A stretch of DNA of 64,000 nucleotides from Photorhabdus khanii NC19 (lineage in GTDB: Bacteria; Pseudomonadota; Gammaproteobacteria; Enterobacterales; Enterobacteriaceae). Where the stretch lies: NCBI RefSeq assembly GCF_000517265.1, contig NZ_AYSJ01000015.1:336191-400190 (forward strand), written 5' to 3'. The notes below the pieces were generated by a model, which saw only the letters and a program-made list of their open reading frames with translations, ran no database searches and was not told the origin of the DNA. The position numbers and the translations under genes were made by a program. Below, piece after piece: positions 7,020 through 16,383 of the stretch. How positions within the stretch are numbered: the stretch's first letter is position 1; every line of letters starts with the position of its first letter.

Positions 7020-8402
7020 TTACGTTGTTGCTCTCGGTCTGGCATGTTTCATTGGGATCGTCTGGATAATGGCTGCGCCAATGATCAGTAATCCGGCTAC
7101 AAAATAGAGACCCGTATTAAAGCTCCCGGTCTGATCTTTCAGCCAGCCGATTAATAACGGGCTGAGTGCTGAACCTATGTTACCCGTGGCGGCAATAACC
7201 GCAATGCCGATCGCTCTTGCGCGTAAGCTGATGGATTGATCCGGTGTTGTCCAAAAGACGGCCATTGCGGTAAATGAACCGGTCGAAGCCATAATAATCC
7301 CAATCAACTGAATGACACTGTGGTTGGTCAGTGACGTCAATATCCAGCCCACGGCAGCGAACAGATAGGGCAGAGCGGTATGCATTTTACGTTCCTGTAA
7401 CCGGTCTGAACGGCGACTCCAGTAAACCATCCCGATAATGGTACAAAACTGAGGAATGGCGGTCAGAATACCGATCATGATGTTACTGCTGCCCTGATTG
7501 AAACTTTGTACAATCTGTGGCGTCCAGATATTAATCGCGCTCAGTGTGTTGGTCAGGCAGAAATAGGCTAGGGTGTACATCAGCACTATTGGGGTGAAAA
7601 TCTCACGCCATATACTGCGTTTTTGCATGGTTTGATGAGTTGATGAGCCTGTCGGTTGAACCGGAGCAGGTTGGTCGTTATCCATCATCTCTTGTAAGCA
7701 TTTTTTATCTTCATCTGTCAACCACTTGGCTCGTTTTGGTGAATCATCAAGATAGAACCAAACGATTATTCCCAGTAATACCGAAGGAAAACCTTCCAGC
7801 AGGAATAGCCATTGCCAACCGTGAAGGTTCAAGAGGCCATCCATTGCCAGAATGTAACCGGAAGCCAGAGAACCAAATGCCATGGTCACCGGCATTGCCA
7901 CCATAAACAGCGCATTGGCGCGGGCGCGGTAATAAGCCGGGAACCAGTAAGTCAGATAGACTAGGATACCCGGTACGAAACCTGCTTCGGCGATACCGAC
8001 CAACATACGTAAGATGTACAGACTGGTTGGTCCGGTGGCGAACATGGTGGCAGTGGAGGAGATCCCCCAAAGCACCATGATCGTGGCTATCCAGCGTCGC
8101 GCCCCGACAATACTGAGCATGATATTGCTGGGAATACCGAAGATGACATAAGTGACATAGAACAGGGTTGCTGCCAGACCGAACATTGTCGCGTTCAGCC
8201 CAAGATCTTTACCCATGGTCAGGCCGGCAAACCCGATATTGATTCGGTCCAGAAACGAGAATACAAATAAGACGAACAGGAAAATAATCAGGCGACGGAA
8301 TAGCTTGTTAATGATGGATTGCTGTTGTGCCGTTAGCTGCTTATGTTTAGCCGCCGGGAGATCCGACTGTTGCGCGGCAGTGGATGAATCGCTCATTGTC
8401 AT
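7020..8402 (-). CDS. hpaX: 4-hydroxyphenylacetate permease HpaX (MFS)
   Basis: 460 residues with about twelve hydrophobic helices and a central hydrophilic loop (around residues 225-265). This is the layout of the anion:cation symporter subgroup of the major facilitator superfamily. Seen: DRINIGFAGLTMGKDLGLN after the first helix and GIAEAGFVPGILVYLTYWFP in helices 4-5, typical of aromatic-acid and glucarate-type transporters. Placed between hpaI and hpaA exactly as hpaX is in E. coli, so uptake of 4-hydroxyphenylacetate or a close relative into the cytoplasm is the expected role. Two in-frame ATGs (8402 and 8396) fit the AAGGA site; the second has better spacing. Confidence 0.9.
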   Translation of the reverse strand: MTMSDSSTAAQQSDLPAAKHKQLTAQQQSIINKLFRRLIIFLFVLFVFSFLDRINIGFAGLTMGKDLGLNATMFGLAATLFYVTYVIFGIPSNIMLSIVGARRWIATIMVLWGISSTATMFATGPTSLYILRMLVGIAEAGFVPGILVYLTYWFPAYYRARANALFMVAMPVTMAFGSLASGYILAMDGLLNLHGWQWLFLLEGFPSVLLGIIVWFYLDDSPKRAKWLTDEDKKCLQEMMDNDQPAPVQPTGSSTHQTMQKRSIWREIFTPIVLMYTLAYFCLTNTLSAINIWTPQIVQSFNQGSSNIMIGILTAIPQFCTIIGMVYWSRRSDRLQERKMHTALPYLFAAVGWILTSLTNHSVIQLIGIIMASTGSFTAMAVFWTTPDQSISLRARAIGIAVIAATGNIGSALSPLLIGWLKDQTGSFNTGLYFVAGLLIIGAAIIQTIPMKHARPRATT

Positions 8403-8494
8403 TTTCCTTATTATTTTTTTATCTGTATTACGTTGTTATGGCAAATCAAAAGGTTGTCGGGTAAATCGGTTGTTAATGTTGGTCATTGTCAGGA

Positions 8495-9301
8495 TTAATA
8501 AACACTGGATGCAGGCGTTGCGGGAAGGTCTTTGCCCGCGCCAAACCGTGCCGCCAGCGCTTCTGCCGCGCGAGCCAGTAACGTTGTGTCGATACCGACA
8601 GCAACAAATAACGCACCGAGTTTCAGGTAATGCTCGGCAACAGCGGGGGCTGACATCAGAATACCCGGCGCTTTACCCGCTGCTTTGATTTGAGCGATAG
8701 CCTGCTCAATCGCCGCTTTCACTTCAGGGTGATGTGGATTATTGGTAAAACCCATATCGGAACTTAGATCCGCCGGGCCGATAAAAACACCATCCACACC
8801 GTCTACTTTAAGAATCTCCGGCAAGTTACGCAGTGCTTCACGGGTTTCTACCTGAACCAGAACGCATATCTCATCGTTGGCACGATGCAGGTAATCAGGA
8901 ATTCGATTCCAGTGAGAAGCTCTTGCCAGAGCGCTGCCTACGCCACGAATACCCTCCGGTGGGTAACGGGTGGCACGAACCGCTTCGTAAGCCTGTTCGG
9001 CGTTTTGTATCATGGGGATGAGTAAGGTTTGGGCACCCACATCCAGCAACTGCTTGATGATCACCAGATCATTCCAGGGCGGGCGTACAACGGGATGGCT
9101 TGGATAAGGTGCAACTGCTTGCAATTGGCTCAGAATCGTCTGAACGTTGTTCGGCGCATGTTCGCCATCGATCAATAGCCAGTCGAAACCGGATCCGGCC
9201 ACTAATTCTGCACTGTAGGGGCTGCAAAGCCCCAGCCATAAGCCGATTTGTGGACGGCCTGCTTTTAATGCCTGTTTAAATTTGTTGGTTAATCGATCCA
9301 T
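8495..9301 (-). CDS. hpaI: 4-hydroxy-2-oxoheptanedioate aldolase HpaI
   Basis: 268 residues, the usual length of this class-II pyruvate aldolase of the HpcH/HpaI family. Seen: [20 protein letters not shown] and [10 protein letters not shown] early, VQVETREAL in the middle, with the Glu that should bind the divalent metal, and [14 protein letters not shown], whose Asp is the second metal ligand. It splits 4-hydroxy-2-oxoheptanedioate into pyruvate and succinic semialdehyde, the last hpa step before central metabolism. TTAAGGAGAAAAT precedes the ATG and hpaH ends 9 nt upstream, so they are co-transcribed. The semialdehyde product is the substrate of the dehydrogenase encoded two genes upstream in this same operon. 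Confidence 0.95.
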   Translation of the reverse strand: MDRLTNKFKQALKAGRPQIGLWLGLCSPYSAELVAGSGFDWLLIDGEHAPNNVQTILSQLQAVAPYPSHPVVRPPWNDLVIIKQLLDVGAQTLLIPMIQNAEQAYEAVRATRYPPEGIRGVGSALARASHWNRIPDYLHRANDEICVLVQVETREALRNLPEILKVDGVDGVFIGPADLSSDMGFTNNPHHPEVKAAIEQAIAQIKAAGKAPGILMSAPAVAEHYLKLGALFVAVGIDTTLLARAAEALAARFGAGKDLPATPASSVY

Positions 9302-9310
9302 ATTTTCTCC

Positions 9311-10114
9311 TTAAACGAAATGGCAACTGATGGAACCCAGTGCGCCGTAATCCACATGGAAAGTATCCCCTTTACGTGCCGGAACCGGGCGGGTAAAAGA
9401 GCCACCAAGGATGATTTGCCCTGCTTCAAGTTGAACACCGTGTGGTGCCAGTTTGTTTGCTAACCACGCAACACCGTTAGCTGGATGATTAAGCACTGCT
9501 GCCGCAACGCCGGATTCTTCAATCACGCCATTGCGATAGAGCAGGGCGCTGATCCAGCGCAGATCAAGCTCGTCTGGCTTAATCGGGCGGCCGCCCATAA
9601 TCACTCCGCCGTTGGCGGCATTATCAGAAATCGTATCGAACACTTTGCGTGGGAGATGGGTTTCCGGATCGGTGTTGTGGCAACGGGCGTCGATCAACTC
9701 CAGCGCCGGAATGACATAATCTGTCGCATTGTAAACATCAAACAAAGTGCAGTTTGGGCCACGCAGTGGTTTTGCCAGTATGAAGGCCAGTTCGACTTCG
9801 ATACGGGGCACAATAAAGCGGTCGCAGGGAATATCGCTGCCATCAGGGAAAAACATATCATCCAGCAGAGCGCCATAGTCTGGCTCGCTGATTTGTGAAC
9901 TGGCTTGCATGGCTTTGGAAGTCAGGCCAATTTTGTGGCCTTTGAGTACGCGACCTTCCGCAATTTTCAAATTCACCCATTCACGCTGGATGGCATAAGC
10001 GTCGTCAATAGTGATTTCAGGGTGATCCAACGAGATCTGGCGTATTTGCTGACAACTTTTCTCTGCCTGATGCAGACGGTGTGCAACCTGTGATACGACT
10101 TCTTTCTGTAACAT
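9311..10114 (-). CDS. hpaH: 2-oxo-hept-4-ene-1,7-dioate hydratase HpaH
   Basis: 267 residues, the normal length. It belongs to the fumarylacetoacetase/MhpD hydratase family: [24 protein letters not shown], then [15 protein letters not shown] with the acidic metal ligands, and near the C-terminus [19 protein letters not shown]. The enzyme hydrates 2-oxohept-4-ene-1,7-dioate to the 4-hydroxy compound cleaved by HpaI. Its start is 4 nt past the end of the succinate-semialdehyde dehydrogenase gene, and its ribosome site AGGAG lies within the last codons of that gene, so translation is likely coupled. Confidence 0.95.
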   Translation of the reverse strand: MLQKEVVSQVAHRLHQAEKSCQQIRQISLDHPEITIDDAYAIQREWVNLKIAEGRVLKGHKIGLTSKAMQASSQISEPDYGALLDDMFFPDGSDIPCDRFIVPRIEVELAFILAKPLRGPNCTLFDVYNATDYVIPALELIDARCHNTDPETHLPRKVFDTISDNAANGGVIMGGRPIKPDELDLRWISALLYRNGVIEESGVAAAVLNHPANGVAWLANKLAPHGVQLEAGQIILGGSFTRPVPARKGDTFHVDYGALGSISCHFV

Positions 10115-10118
10115 GTGG

Positions 10119-11591
10119 TTAAGCTCCTGTGTCCTCTATGCCACCAAAGCAGAGATATTTCACTTCCAGATAATCTTCGATGCCGTAACGTGAACCTTCT
10201 CGCCCCAGCCCCGATTGTTTAATGCCGCCGAATGGAGCGACTTCATTAGAAATCAAGCCCTCATTGATGCCGACCATGCCGCTTTCCAGCGCTTCAGCCA
10301 CACGGTAGATCCGGCCGATATCACGGGAGTAAAAATAAGCTGCCAGGCCGAATTCAGTATCATTTGCCAGATGAATGGCTTCTGCCTCATCACGGAATTT
10401 GAAGAGAGGGGCGATAGGCCCGAATGTTTCCTCACGGGAGATAAGCATGGATTCAGTGACGTCAACCAGCACGGTAGGTTCGAAGAACAAGCCGCCCAGA
10501 GCGTGTGGTTTGCCGCCAGCCAGTATGCGTGCGCCATGAGAAACGGCATCACTAATGTGTTCTTGCACTTTATCGACGGCTGCCTGATTGATTAGCGGGC
10601 CTTGCTGTGATTTGACGTCGCTGGCTGGGCCAACCTGTAATGCACTGACTGCTTGTGCCAGACGTTCTGCGAAGGTGTCATAAATAGTTTCCTGCACTAG
10701 GATACGGTTAGCACAAACGCAGGTTTGACCGCTGTTGCGGAATTTAGCGGTAAGTGCGCCCTGTACAGCGGCATCAATATCTGCGTCATCGAAAACGATA
10801 AATGGCGCATTGCCACCCAGTTCCAGTGACAGCTTTTTCACGGTATCGGCGCTTTGGGCCATCAGTAATTTGCCGACACTGGTTGAGCCGGTAAACGAGA
10901 GTTTGCGCACAATCGGGCTTTGGGTCATAACACCACCGATGGCCTTAGCCTCTTTTCCCGTGACAACATTCAGTACGCCTGCGGGAATGCCTGCTTGTTC
11001 AGCCAGCGCGGCTAAAGCCAGAGCTGAAAGTGGCGTTTCTGCGGCGGGTTTCAGTACCAGAGTACAGCCAGCGGCCAGTGCCGGGCCAACTTTGCGGGCG
11101 ATCATGGCATTAGGAAAGTTCCACGGCGTAATGGCGGCGACAACGCCGATAGGCTGTTTGATCGTGATGATCCGGCGACCGGGCAGCGGGCTTGGGATCG
11201 TTTCACCGTAGGTACGTTTACCTTCTTCCGCAAACCACTCGATGAAACTGGCACCATAAGCGATCTCTCCCATCGCTTCCGCCTGCGGTTTCCCTTGCTC
11301 CAGACTCAACAATTCTGCCAGAGACTGTTGATTCTCCATCATTAACCGAAACCAGCGTTGCAGAAGCTGGCTGCGTTGTTTGGCGGTCATGGCTCTCCAG
11401 GCAGGCAGGGCTTGTTGAGCGGCGGCAATTGCCCGTTCGGTTTCCGCTGCGCCCATATTACTGACTTGTGCAATTACCTCGCCATTTGCCGGGTTAGTCA
11501 CCTTAAACGTGACTTTGTTATCGGCATCGAGCCATTGCCCGTTGATATAAGCCTGCTGACGTAATAGTTCTGTATTCACATTATTTGTCAT
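10119..11591 (-). CDS. NAD(P)+-dependent succinate-semialdehyde dehydrogenase embedded in the hpa operon
   Basis: 490 residues, an aldehyde dehydrogenase of the GabD/Sad class. Seen: PWNFPNAMIARKVGPALAAG, FTGSTSVGK (NAD loop), LELGGNAPFIVFDDAD with the general-base Glu, and NSGQTCVCANRI with the nucleophilic Cys; the C-terminus carries PFGGIKQSGLGREG. In the classical hpa pathway succinic semialdehyde from HpaI is oxidised by chromosomal gabD or sad. Here a dedicated copy sits between the MFS gene and hpaH, so the operon can deliver succinate by itself. Its ATG overlaps the end of the MFS gene by 11 nt, and its AGGAG lies inside that gene. The function is strongly supported by context; cofactor preference is not visible. 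Confidence 0.88.
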   Translation of the reverse strand: MTNNVNTELLRQQAYINGQWLDADNKVTFKVTNPANGEVIAQVSNMGAAETERAIAAAQQALPAWRAMTAKQRSQLLQRWFRLMMENQQSLAELLSLEQGKPQAEAMGEIAYGASFIEWFAEEGKRTYGETIPSPLPGRRIITIKQPIGVVAAITPWNFPNAMIARKVGPALAAGCTLVLKPAAETPLSALALAALAEQAGIPAGVLNVVTGKEAKAIGGVMTQSPIVRKLSFTGSTSVGKLLMAQSADTVKKLSLELGGNAPFIVFDDADIDAAVQGALTAKFRNSGQTCVCANRILVQETIYDTFAERLAQAVSALQVGPASDVKSQQGPLINQAAVDKVQEHISDAVSHGARILAGGKPHALGGLFFEPTVLVDVTESMLISREETFGPIAPLFKFRDEAEAIHLANDTEFGLAAYFYSRDIGRIYRVAEALESGMVGINEGLISNEVAPFGGIKQSGLGREGSRYGIEDYLEVKYLCFGGIEDTGA

Positions 11592-12810
11592 TGTTTTTTT
11601 CTCCTAAAAACACTTGGATGGATTGCGTCTGTTGGTGAGAAGTTGCCAGTAGCTGACATAACCAACTCAACCCGGCGCAAACGGCTATCACAAGGGCCAT
11701 AGCAAAAGGGGTTTCATCTTGTAATAAAGAGACGGCAACGCTGGCGAGCGCCGCCATCGCGAATTGCGAAGAGATAGCGAGTGCGCTGGCGCTGCCGGCA
11801 AGTTGACCACGATGTTGAAGTAATAAAGAGAGGCTATTAGTACCAATGGCATTAACCAGCGATATAACCAGTACAACCAAAATAACGATAACAGTCAGGT
11901 TTTGCTGATAAAAAATAACCAGCAAAATGCCAAACAGTAATTGAGCGCTGGTTTGGATCAATAACAGACGGGAAAGGCTGTAAACTTTCAATAACCAGAC
12001 ATTGAACAGCACCATCGCTATCATGCCCAGTGCATTACAGCCGAACAGTAATCCGTAGTAGTTGGCCGGAACCTGAAAATAATCGATATAGACGAAAGGC
12101 GAGCCACTGATAAAAGCGAACATGGCGGCACAAGTGAATGCCAATGTGCCGATAGTCGCCATGGCTTCACGGTCAACCAGTAATTTGCCGTAGTTTTTAA
12201 ACGCGGAGATAAGTTTTCCACCGTCATTATTGGCAGGCAGCGTTTCTGGCAACAAAAATAATAATAATAACCCACTGATACAGCCAACCAGCGTCAGTAA
12301 AATAAATATGGCCTGCCAGTTGAAATAGGTTAACAGTAAGCCACCGAGTAAGGGGGCGATAAGTGGCGCTATCATCGTCACTAGCGTCATCAGTGACAGC
12401 ACCCGGGGTAATTCCGCAGGGCGATAGATATCACGGGCGATGGCTCTGGCCATAACAACGGCTGCGCCGCTGCCAAATGCTTGTAATGCACGCAGTAAAA
12501 TCAAATGTTCAACTTGCGTCACCCATGTACATGCCACACTGGCGACGACGAATAACACCATGCCACTGAGCAACAGCTTTCTGCGTCCTAAACGGTCACT
12601 CAGTGGGCCATATAACAGCATGCCAATACAAAAACCGGCGAAAAACGCGCCTAGAGTATATTGCATTTGCCCTTGTGTCGCCTGTAGTTGCCTTGCCATT
12701 TCTGGCAAGGCTGGCAGGTACATATCAATCGACAAAGGCCCGAATGCCACCAGCGCACCCAATAACGGGATAAGCCAGCGCGGGGGATGTTGATTAAAGG
12801 GCTTCGGCAT
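11581..12810 (-). CDS. Bcr/CflA-type MFS efflux protein within the hpa operon
   Basis: 409 residues, about twelve transmembrane helices. Seen: FGPLSIDMYLPALPEMARQL after helix 1, the mark of the Bcr/CflA drug-resistance family, and YGPLSDRLGRRKLLLSG, the MFS loop 2-3 motif. The ATG at 12810 overlaps the hpaF stop by one base (TGATG); a GTG three bases earlier is possible. It is absent from the E. coli hpa order, where hpaF is followed by hpaH. I infer export of a toxic ring-cleavage intermediate or catechol, or simple hitch-hiking; the sequence does not tell the substrate. Confidence 0.85.
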   Translation of the reverse strand: MPKPFNQHPPRWLIPLLGALVAFGPLSIDMYLPALPEMARQLQATQGQMQYTLGAFFAGFCIGMLLYGPLSDRLGRRKLLLSGMVLFVVASVACTWVTQVEHLILLRALQAFGSGAAVVMARAIARDIYRPAELPRVLSLMTLVTMIAPLIAPLLGGLLLTYFNWQAIFILLTLVGCISGLLLLFLLPETLPANNDGGKLISAFKNYGKLLVDREAMATIGTLAFTCAAMFAFISGSPFVYIDYFQVPANYYGLLFGCNALGMIAMVLFNVWLLKVYSLSRLLLIQTSAQLLFGILLVIFYQQNLTVIVILVVLVISLVNAIGTNSLSLLLQHRGQLAGSASALAISSQFAMAALASVAVSLLQDETPFAMALVIAVCAGLSWLCQLLATSHQQTQSIQVFLGEKNNDK

Positions 12811-13199
12811 CACTGTTCCTTACGAAACAAGGCGTGAACGTTGTTTTGTTTGTAGTTCAGTACCGGGTCCAATTCTTCCATCGAAAAAGAGAGGGCGAGG
12901 TAACGCTGTGCCATCAGTGAGGCAAAATGTTCTTTGATCAGGCTGAATAGCATCTCGCCAACCTGTTGACGGCTTTCAAGACTGCGCCCGGTGCCGATTT
13001 TCAGCGTCATATGGACGAAAGCGTAATCATGTTGACCGTCAGCCATGTGCCAGGTATCCAGCCAGATAGCACGGCTGCGTATTCCTGCTAATGGAAAAAT
13101 GCCGGTATCCGCCAGTGCTTGATTCACTTTGGCAAACAGCGCTGGCAGATGGGCTTGTTCACGGATATTTTCCGTACATTCAGCATAAAAATGTGGCAT
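12810..13199 (-). CDS. hpaF: 5-carboxymethyl-2-hydroxymuconate delta-isomerase HpaF
   Basis: 129 residues from the ATG at 13199. This start is chosen because it gives MPHFYAEC: after Met removal the N-terminal Pro is the catalytic base of the tautomerase superfamily, and GGAG lies 7-8 nt upstream. An upstream in-frame start at 13244 would bury that Pro and overlap hpaD. Other family signs are RSRAIWLDTWH and FVHMTLKIGTGRS. It isomerises 5-carboxymethyl-2-hydroxymuconate before decarboxylation by HpaG. It starts 13 nt after hpaD and ends on the start of the MFS gene. Confidence 0.92.
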   Translation of the reverse strand: MPHFYAECTENIREQAHLPALFAKVNQALADTGIFPLAGIRSRAIWLDTWHMADGQHDYAFVHMTLKIGTGRSLESRQQVGEMLFSLIKEHFASLMAQRYLALSFSMEELDPVLNYKQNNVHALFRKEQ

Positions 13200-13212
13200 A
13201 GGTGACTCCAAA

Positions 13213-14091
13213 TCAGGCTGTGGCTTGCTCATCGGTAATGTCATCAGGCAACGGGAATACCGCGTTAACTTGCCCGGTGCCGGAACTGGGGAACAGTTCG
13301 GTCAGGAATTCCACTTTACCGTCATATTTATCCCAACCGAGCAGGCCCAGCAGCATCACGGTATCGTGCATATTGCCTTCGCCGTAGCAGTAATCCGCAT
13401 ATTCCGGCAACATCTTGCAGAACTCTTTGAATTTGCCCTCTTTCCAAAGTTGTACCACCCGGCGATCCATCTGTTCATCAAATTCGCGGGTGTAGCTGTT
13501 CATGCCCTCTTCTGCGCGCTGATCATCAATAAATCGGTGAGAAAGGGAGCCACTGGCCAGCACAGCAACTGTACCGTCATATTTCTCAATTGCTTTCAGA
13601 ATGGCTTCCCCAAGACGACGACTGTCTTCAAAAGCATGAACAGTACAGAACGCGGAGATAGAGATAACTTTAAAATGTCGGTCACTATTCATGTAACGCA
13701 TTGGCACCAGCGTGCCGTATTCCAGTGTCAGGCTTGGGATTTCATGTGCCTGAGCGCGCACGCCCATATTGCGCGCCTGTTCCGCGATCATTTGTCCCAA
13801 TTCAGGGTTGCCGTCATATTCATAACTCATATCGCGGATGAAATGTGGCAATTCATTACTGGTGTAAATACCGGAGAAATGGTCGGCACAATTAATGTGA
13901 TAGGCACTGTTCACCAGCCAGTGGGTATCAAACACGATAATTGTATCGACACCCATTTCACGGCAACGACGGCTAATCTCTTTGTGCCCGTCAATGGCTC
14001 CCTGACGGCAACCATGATGTTTTCCCGGTAGTTCAGACAGATACATTGATGGCACATGTGTAATTTTGGCCGCTAACGCTAACTTACCCAT
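13213..14091 (-). CDS. hpaD: Homoprotocatechuate 2,3-dioxygenase HpaD
   Basis: 292 residues, the length of the class-III (LigB-fold) extradiol dioxygenase HpaD. Seen near the N-terminus: KITHVPSMYLSELPGKHHGC, with the histidine used for iron binding; FDTHWLVN follows. Later come VLASGSLSHRF and MLPEYADYCYGEGNMHDTVM. It cleaves 3,4-dihydroxyphenylacetate to 5-carboxymethyl-2-hydroxymuconate semialdehyde, which the upstream gene hpaE oxidises. About 60 nt separate it from hpaE. No damage is seen. Confidence 0.94.
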   Translation of the reverse strand: MGKLALAAKITHVPSMYLSELPGKHHGCRQGAIDGHKEISRRCREMGVDTIIVFDTHWLVNSAYHINCADHFSGIYTSNELPHFIRDMSYEYDGNPELGQMIAEQARNMGVRAQAHEIPSLTLEYGTLVPMRYMNSDRHFKVISISAFCTVHAFEDSRRLGEAILKAIEKYDGTVAVLASGSLSHRFIDDQRAEEGMNSYTREFDEQMDRRVVQLWKEGKFKEFCKMLPEYADYCYGEGNMHDTVMLLGLLGWDKYDGKVEFLTELFPSSGTGQVNAVFPLPDDITDEQATA

Positions 14092-14155
14092 AAAATCCTC
14101 ATTTGATATCAGGACGGCGAACCGGAATTCGCCGTGGTTAACGCTGATGAAACCG

Positions 14156-15622
14156 TTATACCCCCCAACGCGGGATGGGATGATCCCCCATAGAGATACA
14201 GACGTTTTTCATCTCTGCAAACACTTCAAAACTGTATTCACCGCCTTCACGGCCGGTACCGGAGGCTTTCACGCCGCCGAATGGCTGGCGCAGGTCGCGA
14301 ACATTCTGGGTATTGACGAATACCATGCCTGCTTCAATATTACGGGCCAGACGCAATACTTTGTTGACATCTTGAGTCCAGATGTAAGAAGCCAGACCAT
14401 ATTCCACGTCATTCGCCAGACGCAGACCTTCTGCTTCATCTTTGAATGGCAACAAACACGCGACCGGGCCGAAGATCTCTTCCTGCGCAACGCGCATACG
14501 GTTATCGACATCCGCCAGCACTGTTGGGCGCAGGAAATTGCCACCTTTCAGGTGTTCCGGCAAATCAGTGGGTTTATCTGGGCCGCCGGCCAGCAGCGTT
14601 GCCCCTTCTTCAATACCCAGACGAATGTAACCGGAGACTTTTTCCCAATGCTGTTTGCTGATAAGCGCACCAACCTGCGTGCCGGGATCTTGTGGATCGC
14701 CAACCCGCAGACGATTCGCACGTTCAGCAAAACGTTGCACAAACTCAGGGTAGATGCTTTCTTGAATAAAAATGCGTGAACCGGCGGTACAACGTTCACC
14801 ATTGATAGAGAAAATGGTGAACAGAGCGGCATCCAGTGCGCGTTCAATATCGGCGTCTTCGAAGATCAGAACCGGCGATTTACCCCCCAGCTCCATTGAA
14901 TATTTTTTCAGACCGGCATTTTTCATGATCTGGCGGCCGGTTGCGGTACCGCCGGTAAAAGAGACTGCCCGAACATCGTGATGTTTCACTAATGCATCAC
15001 CGGCAGTAGCACCGTATCCTTGCACTACGTTTAAAACACCGGCAGGGATCCCGGCTTCCAGCGCCAGCTCCCCCAGACGGTTTGCAGTTAATGGGGAAAG
15101 TTCTGACATTTTCAGCACCGCAGTGTTACCCAGTGCCAAACAGGGGGCGACTTTCCAGGTCGCGGTCATAAATGGCACATTCCACGGCGAAATCAGCGCA
15201 CAAACACCGACTGGCTGCACCAGCGTATAGTTGAGCATCTTGTCGTCAACCGGATAGGTCCGGCCATTCATTTGCTGACAAATCTCAGCAAAGAAGTTGA
15301 AGTTGTGAGAAGCGCGTGGGATCAGGACATTTTGCGTTTGATGAATAGGCAAACCGGTATCTTTAGTTTCCATTGCCGCGATTTCAGGCACATTCTCATC
15401 AATCAGTGCGCCTAAACGGCGCATCAGGCGTGCACGTTCTTTCATCGGCAGATCAGCCCATTTGGGGAAGGCTGCTTTTGCTGCTGCAACCGCTTGATCA
15501 ATCTCTTCTTGACCACCAGAAGCCACTTCAGCCAGCACTTCACCGCTAGCCGGGTTGGTGGTTGCAAAATATTCTTTACTGCTGACGTTCTTGCCGTTGA
15601 TCCAATGATTAATCATCGTCAT
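14156..15622 (-). CDS. hpaE: 5-carboxymethyl-2-hydroxymuconate semialdehyde dehydrogenase HpaE
   Basis: 488 residues, standard for HpaE. Aldehyde dehydrogenase signs: PWNVPFMTATWKVAPCLALG, FTGGTATGRQIMKN, MELGGKSPVLIFEDAD with the general-base Glu, and NGERCTAGSRIF with the nucleophilic Cys; the C-terminal QPFGGVKASGTGREGG is also present. It uses NAD+ to oxidise the ring-cleavage semialdehyde. The ATG overlaps the hpaG2 stop by four bases (ATGA), so expression is coupled. Confidence 0.95.
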   Translation of the reverse strand: MTMINHWINGKNVSSKEYFATTNPASGEVLAEVASGGQEEIDQAVAAAKAAFPKWADLPMKERARLMRRLGALIDENVPEIAAMETKDTGLPIHQTQNVLIPRASHNFNFFAEICQQMNGRTYPVDDKMLNYTLVQPVGVCALISPWNVPFMTATWKVAPCLALGNTAVLKMSELSPLTANRLGELALEAGIPAGVLNVVQGYGATAGDALVKHHDVRAVSFTGGTATGRQIMKNAGLKKYSMELGGKSPVLIFEDADIERALDAALFTIFSINGERCTAGSRIFIQESIYPEFVQRFAERANRLRVGDPQDPGTQVGALISKQHWEKVSGYIRLGIEEGATLLAGGPDKPTDLPEHLKGGNFLRPTVLADVDNRMRVAQEEIFGPVACLLPFKDEAEGLRLANDVEYGLASYIWTQDVNKVLRLARNIEAGMVFVNTQNVRDLRQPFGGVKASGTGREGGEYSFEVFAEMKNVCISMGDHPIPRWGV

Positions 15623-16383
15623 GACAGGCTCTCCTCATACTCTTGCTGGCTGACAATACGGTTGATCAGACGCCCAACGCCTTCAACCTCAACAATCACT
15701 TCATCCCCCGGTACGACATCAGACAACCCTTTTGGTGTCCCAGTGGCGATCATGTCTCCCGGTTGCAGCGTCATAAAGTCGCTCAGATAGGCGATTAGGA
15801 ATGGGATATCGAAGATCAGATCGGCGGTGGTGCCGCGCTGACGCAATTCACCATTGACCCAGGTGCTTAATGTCAGATTATGCGGATCTGGTACATCTTT
15901 TTTATCAATGATCCACGGGCCGATGGGGGTCAGCGTGTCGCGGCTTTTTACCCGGAGGTTAGGGCGATAATAGTTTTCCAGATAGTCACGGATCGCGTAG
16001 TCGTTACAAACCGTGTATCCGGCAACGTAATCCATCGCCTGTTCTTTGGCGACTTTATGGGCGGTTTTGCCGATGACAACCACCAGCTCAGATTCATAAT
16101 GCATGTATTCCACATTATCCGGGCGAACGGAAACCTGACGATGGCCGATCAGCGTATTGGATGCCTTGATAAAAACCAGTGGCTCTTCCGGTGGCTTAAA
16201 TTCAAGTTCAGTGGCGTGATCGGCGTAGTTCAGACCGAGGGCAAACAGGGTTCCGTCGGCGGGTGGTAGCCATTGAACGAATTCACTGCTGACTTTGTTG
16301 CCATCTGGCAGGCAGACATTTTCCTGATCATCAACCGTCACATTCAGATCCTGACCCTGATAACGAACTCTTGCGTGTTTCAT
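15619..16383 (-). CDS. hpaG2: HpaG C-terminal subunit (isomerase/decarboxylase, HpaG2)
   Basis: 254 residues of the fumarylacetoacetate hydrolase fold. Seen: LFALGLNYADHATELEF, FIKASNTLIG, YESELVVVIGKTA with acidic metal ligands, GYTVCNDYAIRDYLENYYRP, SRDTLTPIGPW and GDMIATGTPKGLS. In E. coli the two FAH-like halves form one HpaG/HpcE polypeptide of about 429 residues; here they are separate genes overlapping by ATGA. This half corresponds to the C-terminal half. Together the halves isomerise and decarboxylate the tricarboxylate to 2-oxohept-4-enedioate. Confidence 0.92.
   Translation of the reverse strand: MKHARVRYQGQDLNVTVDDQENVCLPDGNKVSSEFVQWLPPADGTLFALGLNYADHATELEFKPPEEPLVFIKASNTLIGHRQVSVRPDNVEYMHYESELVVVIGKTAHKVAKEQAMDYVAGYTVCNDYAIRDYLENYYRPNLRVKSRDTLTPIGPWIIDKKDVPDPHNLTLSTWVNGELRQRGTTADLIFDIPFLIAYLSDFMTLQPGDMIATGTPKGLSDVVPGDEVIVEVEGVGRLINRIVSQQEYEESLS

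Noticed and set aside
8215..8688. 157-codon plus-strand frame opposite hpaX/hpaI
   Set aside because: It lies antisense to two well-supported genes and has no family likeness; a shadow frame.
10735..11211. 158-codon plus-strand frame opposite the semialdehyde dehydrogenase
   Set aside because: Antisense to a clear aldehyde dehydrogenase; Ala/Ser-rich composition typical of a shadow frame.
13225..14031. 268-codon plus-strand frame opposite hpaD
   Set aside because: Long but antisense to a complete dioxygenase gene with conserved motifs; no homology or ribosome site.
14066..14779. 237-codon plus-strand frame opposite hpaE
   Set aside because: Antisense to hpaE; its length follows from codon bias of the real gene.
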